Shown here: positions 10,028-21,800 of the stretch, piece after piece
How the letters are laid out: each line of letters starts with the position of its first letter
Numbering within the stretch: position 1 is the first letter of the stretch
Assembly: GCA_936440205.1 (NCBI GenBank)
Contig: OW387146.1
Span: forward strand, 23,808,458 to 23,872,457
Direction of reading: 5' to 3'
Origin: Lepidonotus clava
Lineage: Eukaryota > Annelida > Polychaeta > Phyllodocida > Polynoidae
DNA length: 64,000 bases
Notes under the pieces: generated by a model
The model's database searches: none
Told to the model about the DNA's origin: nothing
The model's input: only the letters and a program-made list of their open reading frames with translations
Made by a program: the position numbers and the translations under genes

Positions 10028-13000
10028 CTAGTGGACTGCTAATGATAAAAGAAATTAAGCATTTTAGCACTTACTAATTTTCCAAGCAACAAGAATGTGG
10101 ACATACTGCATATAGTAATTTTACACTGTTTAAAATTTATAAGTCAGGGATGTTGTTTCATATTTTACGCAGAGACCTCTAAACAACTTTGAAGAATATT
10201 TGCTCATAACATGTTTCATAACATTTTAAAATCATTTCAGATTTTGAATATGATGTTTCAGATTTTTTCATTAATCTGATTCGTAACCTTCATAAAAGAC
10301 AGTTTCCTTATCATAATAATTATACTAACCAACGCTTTGCTGTGCTTCTTCCCCTTCCGCACGAGTTTGTTTTTTGAACTGAAGCGCCATTTCATTGATT
10401 GCTAATTAGGAAAAGAAATTGAGAATTAGTAGTATCATTCCATGCTTACTTTGCTAGCACAAGAGACAGGTTGAAGAACATTGTCTCTAAGGGTAGTAAA
10501 GTTTTTCTATACTATGGGTTTTAATTTAAACTTACATTATGATTTAATTTAAACTTACATTATGATTTAAGTGAGCATACTGAACTGTCTCTAGCTGTTC
10601 TTCTGCGCTTTTATTTGCAAATTTATTTTATCAATGTAGCAATCATGATGACACTTACTCTCAGCAATTCTTTCCTGATTCTTTGCCAATACCTCTAGCG
10701 CTTGCGTCATTCTTTCGGACATGTCGCGGTGGTGATTCATGCTTTCGCTTAAACTTTTTGTTAGAGTGGCTAGGTTTTCACCAAATTTGGAACAACATCC
10801 GCATTTCAATAGCCTAACAGGAGTGGTTTGAGCTGTAAAGAGATTAATATAATTATTTCTTAAAATCACAATATATCTTTAACATTCAGTCAGGAGAAAT
10901 TTGGGCAGATAACTAAGTTTTGATCTAAAACATTCAGTTAGGAAAAATTTAGTAACAAACAAATTTCCTTCAATTTAGTTTAAAAAATGTTTCAGATATT
11001 TAAAGATTTCTAAATTATCTTACTGATTTTAATAATAAGTACCTTTTCTTTTGGTCTTCATCTTTGTGAAGGCAGTCTCACTGTGCTCCTCTTCATCAGT
11101 CTTCGTCTGCCATGATGGGCGATACAATCCAAAAACTCGGGGTCGTTCTGTGCTTTGACTTGGTGAGACTACAAGAGGAAGTTATATCTTTTAGAAAAAT
11201 ATGCCTGAAGAGCAATTCATTACAGCAAAGTTTAAGATACTGATCTAATATATATCTTCTCGCATTACATGTTAAGTCTTTTCATGTTAAGTCATGCATT
11301 TCAGGATAGAAATTTGAGAAAAATAAAACTTTATGTATTTACAGTCACCATTTTAAAGAAACTGCATATACCAAGGTCTATCGTTACAAAGGTTTGATAC
11401 CTTACAGGTTTTATTTAGAGAAACATCACCATTTCTAGTTCATACTCTCTATTTAAGTGCTTTCAGGGAAATCATAATTTAGTTAGGTGAGAGTGCTCCC
11501 TTATCTTTGATCCTGGATTCTTATTTCAAACCGATACTTACCATGTGAAAAATTAGATGATTCAGAGTTCTAAAACTTTATTTATTTACAGTCACGATTT
11601 TTAAGAAACTGCATATACCAAAGTTTATCGTTAGAAAGTTTTGATACCTTAAAGGTTTTATTTTGAGAAACATAACCATTTCTAGTTCATACTATTTTAG
11701 TGTTTTTAGGGAAATCAAGGATGTTGCCATGTCGAATTTAAGAAATGGACATGTCATGCTGTCGAATTTAAGAAATATCCAGGTCCCATGTCACTATCTT
11801 TCAAAAATCCCAAGTCGCATGTAACAAGGTCTCAAAAACGTCCATGTCGAATTTAGGGGTCTAGGGCCCTATTCTTTGTATATATAATATTGTTTCATAT
11901 TTCAAACTGTTACTTACCATGTGAAAAATCGGATGATTCAGAGTCCGATGACTGTATAAGCTCACTCTGACTCCCACCACGACTACTTTCCCTTTCTAAG
12001 GTCTCTGACTTTGCTGAAAGGAGAGATAAGAACACCCGGTGCTTAATATTTTCAACAAGGTCTAACACACGCTGCTTAATATTTTCAACAAGGTCTAAAT
12101 TTACACTTTAAGTGGGGTGCGGTGACGGGGCTGTTGACTCTCTGGTGATCAAGACCGCGAATGAGTAGGTGAGTGAAAAAATGTTTTCACATTCCCTCCA
12201 GTTGCCGCCTTTTTGTATAACCTGGCTGCCCATTGGTCAGTTTTGTTTATGGGTGCCATGCATGGCAGGAACAGCTGCTCTGATTGGTCATTGGGGGTGG
12301 CCCTGCTGGCAACAGCAGGCTTACACCTGTGTGTCAGGGGGTGCGCTGAGGCTAGCCACAGCTAAAGGCTGTCTGACTGTCACCACTTTTTGTAAAATGT
12401 TGTTGGGAAAAGGGGGTGGAGGAAGGAGGAGTCTTATTAGTGGGCCCGCGGGTATTAATATTAGTAGGGGCAAAGACCAATTTGTTTTATAGGCGGTTTA
12501 AGCGCGGTTTCGGAAGATTACCTCATCAGTTGTATCTCACCGGAGTCTACTTTTTTTACATCGCCCTACCCCAGTTCTGTGGCCCGTGGATTCCATCAAT
12601 CCACAGTCCAGAAAGCCTTGTAAGAAAATTACAAAAAATAAATTTACACTTTAAACTCAAAACATCTTATTACATCTCTGAAAGTTTTGAATTTGAGACT
12701 CTAAATATATCATCACTTGAGAGACAGCTTATTAATCTAGTACTTTTGTTTAAAATATTTTTGCTCTGAGTGTTATGAAAATGTATTATTAGCTGTTTGA
12801 GCTCCACCTGGCCTACTTAAGGCTGATCATTTTCAGAAAATTCCATTAAAATCAGCCTTAAACATTTTAGTATGTCTGGGCTGACAGCTTAAAAAGTTAA
12901 TTTCGAGCCCTGTTAATGTTTTACTGAGTAATGTTGTTTTTTGGATGCTTACCATCTTCGCTTTGTTTATACCGTTTGTAATGAGGAGAGTCATCGCCTT

Positions 13001-14776
13001 CAGTAGCATCTTCGTGGCTTCTCTGGAATAAATGATTGTTTTTAGTAGCGACTGAGAATCAAAATTTTACAAACATTAGATCTTTATGGAATTTGTGCTC
13101 CTCGAAGAAAAGCATTACTATGATATTTCTACTACCTGAATTGAAATCCTATCATATTTTACATAAGTAACAACATTTTCAACTCGAAATATGAATTGAG
13201 TATGCAGGCCCGTACCCAGGGGGTGGCGGGGGTGGCGGGCCACCCTCCCACAGAAGAAATCTTTCCAAAAGTTCCACCTTTGCTTGCAAAATTTAATGTA
13301 AAAATCAGTAAATAAATATAAAAAAGTGGGAAAATATTGAAAAGTTTCACTTTTTACTGCTCGCCACACCCTCTTCAAGCTCAAATTATTGAAAATGTTT
13401 GACCACCCCCAACCCCCTGCCCTCACAGAAGAAATCTTTCAAAAGGTTCCACCTTTGCTTGCAAAATTTAATCTAAAAATCCGTAAAAAATAGTAGGAAA
13501 ATATAGAACTGAGAAGTTCCACTTTTTGCTGCTCGCCACCCCCCTTTTCATATTCAAATTTTTGAAAATTTAGGCAAGAGTTCCACTTGTGGAACTTCGC
13601 CACCCCCACAGCAGACCCTGGGCACGGGTCTGGTATGTATGAGCGTTTAGACAGTATTCCAGTTCACATCTTTGTTCACAATCTCTATTAATTCAGCCAA
13701 TGTTTGATAAAAAATCTAAAGATCAGGAGTAGTCCTATGGTGTCTGGAACCCTCTTGTTTTTATGTTGAACCCCTTTACACTTGTAAAGCTACCAACAGT
13801 CTCAATGTGGTTAGGACACTCCCAATCTTTAACCTGTCCCATCTGTTCTGATTACAGCGAGAAATGTTCTAATAGATACAAGTCAACCTTGAGGACTGAA
13901 ATGATCATTCTAGGCTAGGATTACATTTTTATCATTTTCTATCATTTTTTCTTTACAAAATTATAATAGTCATTGCCTTTTTGGTGAAAATAAATGCACC
14001 AAATGTGTATCAATTTTGCAATATAAGATAATTGAGAAATAAAGAAATATGTGCGTAAGTTAGGAAAAATAAATGTGTTTTGTATGTAGGCCCGGTTTCT
14101 CAAAAGGGCTCAACTTTGATCTAAGGTTCAAATGGGTTTTTCGAAGCAGTTCAAGTACTTAATCTGCAGACTTGAACCTCAAAAGTTGATCTAGCCCAAG
14201 GAGATGGTTAAACTCTAGATTAAAAAATTAATTTGATTTACTAAAGAATTTTCACAAAGAATAATGTTATAGACTATGAAATGAAAAGAAATACTAAATT
14301 TCAGGCAACAATTCCAGTTAAAGCATATGAAAAAGCTACAAAATTGAACTGCAGTACTTGAACTTTGTAAGGTTAAACTTCAAAATTAGCTCAACTTTGA
14401 TTTGTTACGAAAAACCAGTCTTCTAAAGTATTGGAAACAATGAGAGGCCTGCCTTAAATTTGCTCGAAACCCTCCTAACATTTTAGGTCTGGTTATGCCT
14501 CAGATGCTCATGATTCTTGATCGACACACTCGCGTTGTTTAGTTGCAATCTTTGCTCATTTTTCCCCTCTGTAGTGAAATGCGAGCATTTATGTTCAGGT
14601 TATTTCCCAACAGCGTCATCATCATTATTTTAGTGCTGTTTCTATCTACACATTTAACAGAAAATAGAGATCATATAAATTTCTATTTTCACTGAATACG
14701 CTCTGGGTTCCCTTCTTACAGATATATTTTCAATAAATCTCACCTTTTTTGAGAGTACTTTTGGGTCCATTTCCAT
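10028..14776 (-). CDS. Uncharacterised seven-exon gene, 193 aa
   Basis: I assembled this gene from splice signals: ATG at 14774-14776, coding exons 14744-14776, 12953-13022, 11918-12013, 11043-11168, 10659-10832, 10330-10401 and 10028-10038 (stop TAG at 10028-10030). The lengths 33, 70, 96, 126, 174, 72 and 11 sum to 582 bp, every phase fits, and all introns are GT-AG. The product is hydrophilic and Ser/Glu-rich, with EGDDSPHYKRYKQSED early, a basic TKMKTKRK stretch, a CGCC cysteine cluster, and a C-terminal helix likely to form a coiled coil (MTQALEVLAKNQERIAE then INEMALQFKKQ). A nuclear or adaptor role is only a guess. No homologue is recognised. The last exon codes for only a few residues and is the least certain part. 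Confidence 0.75.
11331..11725. repeat. Tandem duplication with a partial copy of exon 3
   Basis: A block beginning near 11331 (ttatgtatttacagtcacc) recurs about 246 bp later from 11577. Between them, 11536-11571 copies the donor and 3' end of exon 3 (real copy 11912-11945): same acttaccatgtgaaaaat, then divergence. It is a broken partial exon in intron 3 of the 193-aa gene, without an acceptor, so probably unused. Confidence 0.7.
11720..11870. repeat. Short CATGTCGAATTTAAG repeat block
   Basis: Four or more degenerate repeats of catgtcgaatttaag end at a gggtctag motif. The same family, with the same style of end, forms the larger block at 27352-27641. It lies between exons 3 and 4 of the 193-aa gene. 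Confidence 0.6.
13205..13632. mobile_element. 428-bp MITE with 5-bp target duplication
   Basis: The left end CAGGCCCGTACCCAGGG and the complement of the right end CAGACCCGTGCCCAGGG form terminal inverted repeats, flanked by GTATG on both sides. Inside, a segment of about 180 bp is repeated (agaagaaatcttt at about 13250 and 13428). It has no coding capacity. It sits in intron 1 of the 193-aa gene. Superfamily is not decided. Confidence 0.75.
14090..14421. mobile_element. MITE-like element with GGCCCGGTTTCTC end
   Basis: Left end ggcccggtttctcaaaagg and right end acgaaaaaccagtc are imperfect inverted repeats; the segment contains several copies of caactttgat and cttgaac. No clear target duplication was found. 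It lies in intron 1 of the 193-aa gene. Confidence 0.5.
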
Positions 14777-15151
14777 CGTTTTACAAATTACAAATTCCTT
14801 TTCTGCATCAACGAGAAGAAGCACCGGATACACGTGGAAGACTGATGTCAGCTACTGATGTCGTCATGTCATGTGGTGTAAGATGTAGCCGTATCATTGG
14901 TCTCTAACCCGTTAAAACTGGTACAGCAACAATGCGCCAGCCTTACAATGCGTTTATACCCTAGTGTCTTAGAATTGAACTAATTCACTTGGAAGAGTTT
15001 ATTCATAAACCGGTAGGGCGCTCTTGCGACTTTCATTACTCAAGATTTGTTGACGTAGTACACTTACACAAATTTCACTGAGGAAGCACACAAAGCAAAA
15101 CAAGCGTGTTCCAAACTAACTTTTTATTTTTTCTCTGCAAAAGTCTTCATT

Positions 15152-15265
15152 ATGTCCCCGGATTTTAACCTGGTTTATTCACTGGAGGATATTGAGAGAG
15201 CAGCATCCATGGCAGCATCATTGGCATTCAAGTCTCTTAAACCAAACTCTGATTCGGCGCCTTGA
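15152..15265 (+). CDS. Small ORF (37 aa), possible first exon diverging from the 193-aa gene
   Basis: An ATG at 15152 opens 37 codons (MSPDFNLVYSLEDIERAASM...) ending in TGA, followed at once by a donor-like AG|GTGAGA after 15271. It starts about 375 bp from the ATG of the minus-strand 193-aa gene and points away from it, so the two could share a promoter. Composition is non-repetitive and amphipathic. It is short enough to be chance. No family is recognised. Confidence 0.3.
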   Translation: MSPDFNLVYSLEDIERAASMAASLAFKSLKPNSDSAP

Positions 15266-15271
15266 ACAGAG

Positions 15272-16149
15272 GTGAGAAAATTTGATAATGGTAATGCCTA
15301 ATGTGCATACCTCTGAGGGGATAATGCTGCTTCCAGAGATGCTTTTTGAGACGATGGGTCGAAAAATTCACTGTTACTTTACATAGTAGAATATATATGA
15401 AACACATCTCCCTCACGGAATAAAACAGGATCAGGTCTTATAATACTACAATTTTATTTTGAAATGAAGTGAGCTTCCATTGTTAAATTATAGGACAAAA
15501 TATCTTAATTCTCACACTTTTCTTGAGAAATAACAATAAAAATATATTTAATATTTCAATCTTTACCTAAAACTTTCGGTGCTTTGCATGGGGTATTCAT
15601 GATCTAAAAATATATTCATTTGATTAAAATAATATTTTGTTTATTTCTCGCCAAATCGCGGGAGGGGCAAAGGTTTACACTTTCCCATCGCAGGCGTTAG
15701 GAGTAGCGTTATCTAAAGTTACAAAACGACGAAAGGTGAACCAAGCAGCTCAGTCTTACATTCTTGGAAGCACACCAGCCCCCAAAAAACCTCTGCGTAT
15801 GGGACAGGAGCCTCTAGTTCTCTGCCTCTCACTCAGAGGGCTGGCTGCTGCAGTCCTCTCAGTGATAGCCATCCAGGATTTCCAATTTTTACTGGAACCC
15901 TGAAGCAAACTCTACAGTACCAACCCCTTACCAGTAAAAACTGGAAAAGGGAAAAGTGGAGGGTGGGGTCTCATATTGAGAGTCCCACTGCACACATAGA
16001 TTTATAAACCATCACACTTTATGTCAGCAACAAAAATTACAACAGAATAAACTGAGCATTTGTATCTGTTTTTCATTTTGAGCCTTAACATCAAAATAAA
16101 TACATGTATTATGAGTTTTATCCAAATTTATATTTAAATTTTCATATTC
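15272..16149. other. No gene supported
   Basis: An 88-codon ORF at 15637-15903 has no recognisable family and mixed composition. The rest is AT-rich. Confidence 0.35.
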
Positions 16150-16310
16150 TGAATGTGTAGCCTTATCTCCCTCATGGGTAGCCCTGTGGTTAGTGGTGAC
16201 TGGTGCCAGCTGGTTATCTGATCTGGGGAAAGACACGGGATGGTTGGTCACAGCCTGGGATCATAAAGTTATTCTCTGAGTGAAGATAGAAAAGTGTGGA
16301 GATTTATAGT
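16150..16310 (+). repeat. Dispersed SINE-like repeat, copy 1
   Basis: Contains ctgtggttagtggtgactgg and gaagatagaaaagtgtggag. An inverted copy lies at about 25440-25600. The A-box-like ggttagtgg hints at tRNA ancestry, but no B box is clear. Confidence 0.5.
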
Positions 16311-16409
16311 AAATTGTTTATCTCGAGAGCATTTCCAGAACACTTCAAAAATGTAACCAATCCCCTATGTTGTTGCGCAAATTTTTTTTTGCGAAAGTCC
16401 AATATTTTC

Positions 16410-18110
16410 ACAATTTAAGGCTTAACTAACTTTTCAAGTGATTTTTGATGCTAGGTTTAAGTACCGGGCTAATAGTTTTTCTTTCTTACAAAAGAAAAGA
16501 GTATTCAAAAGAATGAGTGTAATGAATTTCAACCCGCTCTTTTATTATAGTTGACTCAACAAAGCTTGGATAAATCCTTACTTCTACACTGATGTTGGTT
16601 GGTGAGCAAGTTAAATGCCCATGGAAATGTTTTAGGTTCTTTTACCAGCTTGGACAAGGTGGACAAGCGCTATTTCAAACTTTTTCTTAGAACTTGAAAC
16701 AGTTTAAATCTATCGTTAAGATTTGTGCTCTTTTGCAAATTTACTAATAGTATGATGTGAATAATAAAAGTAGTCTTTTCAATAAAACTGATAGAAATAA
16801 AGGGTTTATGTGTACTAACATTTGTGAACAGAGCAGCATAATTTGGATAAGATTTTTTGCGAAAGTCATCCAAGTAGTGGAATATTTTTGTAATTTAAGG
16901 CTTGCCTAACTTTTCAAGTGATTCTTGATGTTAGGTTTAAGTACCGGGTGATTTTGGTTGGTGAGCAAGTTAAATGCTTATAAGCCTTTTAGGTTCTTTT
17001 ACCAGCTTGCACAAGGTGATGCTTTTCAGCTCAGTGAGTCTTCTCAGTACAGTCTCATGATGAATTGTTATCCTAGGACATTTCCAAATAAGCATTGTCA
17101 AGTGCTATTTCAAACTTTTTCTTATCAAAGAACTTGTAACAGTTTAAATCTATCGTTATGATTTGTGCTCGTTTGCAAATTTACTAATAGAATGATGTGC
17201 CTAATAATACCATGAGAAATTATAATGATCATAGTTTATCAAGTAAATTCATCTTGTCTGAAACTTTTAGTCCTAGAGTCAGAATGGTGTGTAAAGTGAG
17301 TCATGGTTCCTAACCTGCTCAGTTGGGTGTTGCATGTAAAAATGATTAACTCTGGGGCAGAGTTCCTTTTCACCCAGGCTTTGCACACAGGAGAACCCGC
17401 ACAACAGTACATTACAAGAACTTTGCATTTTGGCAAATAATCTTGCCATAAACAGGTTAGGGCGACCATGGGGAATGTCACATGAACTGTTTCTCCTAAG
17501 AAATTGAACATTCCTTAGGTCGATCATTGAAAACAGTAGCACCAGATTAGAGCTATCTTAAGAACAGAAAGGTCTGAAAATAATAAAATCAGTTTCAGTT
17601 AATAAAATCAGAGCTGGCATATCCCCTGCTTGCTGCACCACGGACCTTCACAAAAAGGAATAATGCTCTATTCTTCCCGTTACAGTTGAGGTTTAAGCGC
17701 ACCAGCCCATGCACGCAGTCTGATGATAAACAAACCAAATCATGTTTACTTCTCAAAGAAAGAAACTCCTTTAAAAATTCAGTTTAGGAGAAAGCAAATT
17801 AGATTTGAGGTGATTCTTAATGCTATGTTTAACTAGTTTTTCTTTCTTTCAAAAGAAAAGAGTATTCGACCCGCTCTTTTACTATAGTTGGCTCAACAAA
17901 GCTTGGATAAATCCTTACTTCTGTACTGATGACGGGTGGTGAGCAAGTTAAATGCCCATCGAAGCCTTTTAGGTTCTTTTACCAGCTTGCACCACGTGAT
18001 GCTTTTCAGCTCTGCTCTAATAATCTGCTTGTCTTCTCAGTACAGTCTCATAATAAAATTGTATGAAAAACGTAGTATTTCAAATAAAGCAATGAAAACT
18101 GTGCTGAACT
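16410..18110 (+). repeat. Three diverged copies of a local repeat
   Basis: Blocks at about 16410-16680, 16890-17060 and 17806-18060 share ggttggtgagcaagttaaatgc, gttcttttaccagcttg and tcaagtgattcttgatg. A second block (cagtttaaatctatcgtta, gcaaatttactaatag) is shared by 16690-16765 and 17110-17200. Short ORFs here (for example 17936-18406) arise from the repeat, and I see no supported gene. Confidence 0.7.
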
Positions 18111-18831
18111 TGACAATTCCGAGCAAAATCAGACTATGCATATCATTTAAATTATCTTCAAGAATAAAACTTCCAAATTATCTCGAATTCGCTTTCATTT
18201 TACAAAAACTGAAAACTTTTAGTCTAAAGACAAAGTCCTTTGTGAAGTACGCAAGACGAGCTGATTTATTAGCATCTGCTTTCGAACAGACGACAAAGAG
18301 CCTTGAAACTCTGACCATAAACCAGTTCATCTGTTACTTCCGGTCTAAATACCGCAACATCACCACGTTCGGACAAAGTAGTAAACCGATGAAGTGCAGC
18401 TGTTGACATCAGGGACGCTCATAATTTAAGGCGGAACTTGAGAGCCTAGGGGGTAACTTGGTCTCAAACCTGTCTGGATGTGTGTCTCAAAAGTGAAAGA
18501 AATAGATCCGTTTTCAGCTCTAAGCGAGTGGAATGAGTGAAAAAATTTCGCGCAAATTAGGTGTAAAATTTGTCACTATACTCAAAATAGGTAAGAAATT
18601 TTGAGGAAATGTTTGCAATGATATGGAAAACTGCTCTGCAGATTTAATTCTTTGTAGAATTATGTTATATATATATATATTAAGAATAAAACCTAATGAG
18701 TATTGTATTAATGGATTTCTAAATCCCTTCAATATAAGTATGTTTTACAAAAATAGGATTCTCTCAAAATGACCTAGTTTTCTAGCCCCTCACCACACAT
18801 AGACATCTGGGCACTGAAGATGGGAAGTTAC

Positions 18832-21800
18832 CTCCCTCGCTTGTGAGTTGCTCTCATCACGTTCCAAGCTCGAGGCGTTCGCTTATTCCAAGAACTGCGC
18901 ATTTCTTAACACTGTAGGAAACGTCGATCGTCGTAATTCCATTTTCGGCCACCACGCGTCGTCGGAGGCTGCCGGATAACCCGACCTCAGTTTGAACCCG
19001 ACCTTTGAGATAACCACATGCAAAATAGCTGTAGTTATCTTGGAGTAGTTCAAGCCACCCACAGAATCCTACAAGTAAGTTATAATTTGCTTACATTGGT
19101 GCCAGGAGTGTTGGTGTACTTACCCAAGTGGATATTGTGAAGAATCACCCAGGATTTACCCAGGAAAAACAAAGTTTCAGTGGAGTTTAAACTTTGCCAG
19201 CTGAGCCATTGTTTACACCTGAGCCAAGCTTTGTTTACATCTGAAAGATTCTAAAAAGGACTGAAAAAAGCCATCTACAAAGCTGACACTCACAGGGATT
19301 ATTCACAAAGGACCCCCCTGTGTGGGTATGTGACATTTTGTGTGGTTTGGTGTGTTTTTGTGGACTTATTTGGTGGAACTTAGCACCTTCCTGCCCATCC
19401 CAGGAGAGGCTGGAGGTGGCCATTTTTAAATCCCAAACCATTTCATCACACAATTACAGAGCCATCCTGCATTTAATAAGACTGTATATGATTTATGTGT
19501 CACCTATAGGGACTGTGTGTCACCCACACTTTAATTTTGGGCCATTATTTTTACATGTTCTGAACTTTTTAAGACTAAAATCTGGGGCTTAGTTTTTTAA
19601 AAAAAGGCCCAGGCCTCCTGGCCAGGAGTCAGTCATTTTGACTAAAACTTTACAAAAACATTAAGTGGCCCCTAAAGAACATTCTGCCTTTATTATGCAC
19701 TAAGTTAGGCCATATATTTAAGTTATTTTACCCTGAATTAGGAGTAATTTTCATAACTTTAGTAAGCCTACTTGGACTTAGTAATTTTGCCCATTTATCC
19801 TATATAAGGCCACAGGGCTTCGTGACATAATTTACAACTTCCAAAATTTGGTGATAAACCCATGGCATAATTCTTCGAAAATTCAAGATATTTCCGGGAT
19901 TTGTTCCGGTATCCAAGGAACTTGGCTAAATTGCCAGGATTTGTTCCGGTATCCAAGGAACTTGGCTAATTTGCCAGGATTTGTTCCGGTATCCAAGGAA
20001 CTTGGCTAATTTGCCAGGATTTGTTCCGGTATCCAAGAAAATTAGGCTAACTTACCAAAATTACGACAATAATTTAATTCAGGAAGATTCAAGATAATTC
20101 GGGATTCATTCAAGTTCTTCTGGTACCGACACTGAAGATTAGGCTAATTCTTCAAATTTAAGGTAATTCCCGGATTTAGGTTACTTTTTCCGGAGCCCCC
20201 TATAATTAGCCTAATTCTTGAAGATTGAAGATAAGTCGGGGATTCATTCAAGTTCTTCTGGTATCGACACTACAAATTAGGCTAATTCTCCAAAATTCAA
20301 GGCAAATTAAATCAAGCTGCGAATCAGTTCATTATGCCTGTGAAGAGGATATTCATCCAAGCTTAATTGCCCTACATTACATTATGGCGTGTTACATGGA
20401 AGCGGACACCCCATTTAACATTAATACTGCATCGCTGACGAAACTGGAAACCCTCCCAGGTATTGGCTTGTCACAGGCCAAAGCGATTTGGAAGGTTTTT
20501 CAGGACTACGGGCCTGTGAAAAGCTTGAACCAAGTGGCTGCCCACTTAGACCCAGCGGTGATGCAGCTCCTAAAGGAGGCTTTCCTCGATAACAAGATCG
20601 ATACGGGACGATATGACCTGCACCAGCAGGAAATGGTGAGGAAGAGGGCAGCCATAGAAGATTTAAGGCAGCGGCAATATGCAGCCATAAAGCTGAAGCT
20701 CCTAACAGATGCTTTCACTGCTAGAAAGATGGACATGGGGCTGTACGACTTGTACCGACAGGAAGCAAGGAGCCTGAGGTCGATCATACACAATTCAGAG
20801 CAGAAGCAGGCTGACAAGGGTAAGGAGCCCCAAAACCGACAGCCGCAGGAACAGGGGAACAGTTTGCAAAGTAAGCGTGCTGATGAGGTCTCATGTGAAA
20901 GCAGGGACAAGGAAGATCACATTGGCCAAGAGGTCAGTGACTGGACTCCAGTTGAGAAATCACCTACGCTGCTTGAGATGATTGAGCAGTGGGCCTCAAC
21001 AAGATTAGAAGAGCCATCATCAACTGTGGAGGTACCGGTAATACCACCCCCAGCACAGCAACAAAGGATCACCCATCACATCCCACCGATAGAGCCATCA
21101 TCGACAGAGAAGGAACAGCCGATGCTACCTCCAGAATCTACTATATCTGAGAGTGGATACGGCTCTGAAAGGAGTGAAGAAGAGGAGACCAGCAAGCATC
21201 CAGAATCCGAGCTGGAGAGACTGGAATGTCAAGTCCGAGAGGCAGAGGAGGGAGCTCAACACTGGAACCAAGAGGCTGAAGAGCGGGCATCCAAATGGAG
21301 GGAGGCCTACTCGAATGTCAGAGGCGGAAGGTCCGGTAGAGGTGGCGGGCAAGGTTGCCAAGCAGAACTGGAGGAGAGGAGCGGAAGCAGCGGTTGGCCA
21401 GCACCCCAATGGCACTCAACTCCCCAATGGAAGGGAAGTGTGTGGGATAACCTTCATATCCTGCATCAACATACCCGGGAGGAGGAGTACAGGGGCCAAG
21501 GTGGCAGCTACAGCCCTGAGCCATCACATCCCTGGGATGTCCATCGCTCACCAGGATCACCGTGGGAGCACCGAGATGAGTGCCAGTATGAGACGCCTCG
21601 GCATCACAGTAAGGATGTCCGCCGCTCACAGGGCTCGCTCTGGGAGCAAGAAGACGGAGACCGTTCTGACTTTTCTCGGCATGAGGAATGGCACGACCGC
21701 CAAATCTCAGAACAGTCCCCAAGGGAGCAAGGACGCCAAAACAGCCGAGACACCTTTCGCTCGCGGAAATCACCATGGGAGCACCAAGGTGAAGGCCAGA

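Noticed and set aside
12169-12769. Plus-strand ORFs of 107 and 117 aa
   Set aside because: They lie in an intron of the minus-strand gene, have no recognisable motif and end in AT-rich DNA; no splice context.
16150-16310. tRNA gene
   Set aside because: An A-box-like stretch exists but no B box or cloverleaf could be drawn; kept only as a SINE-like repeat.
17239-18406. ORFs of 87-156 aa
   Set aside because: They fall in the local repeat family at 16.4-18.1 kb and change with repeat copy.
18660-18690. TATA-type promoter at the (TA)n run
   Set aside because: It is a plain dinucleotide repeat with no gene starting nearby.
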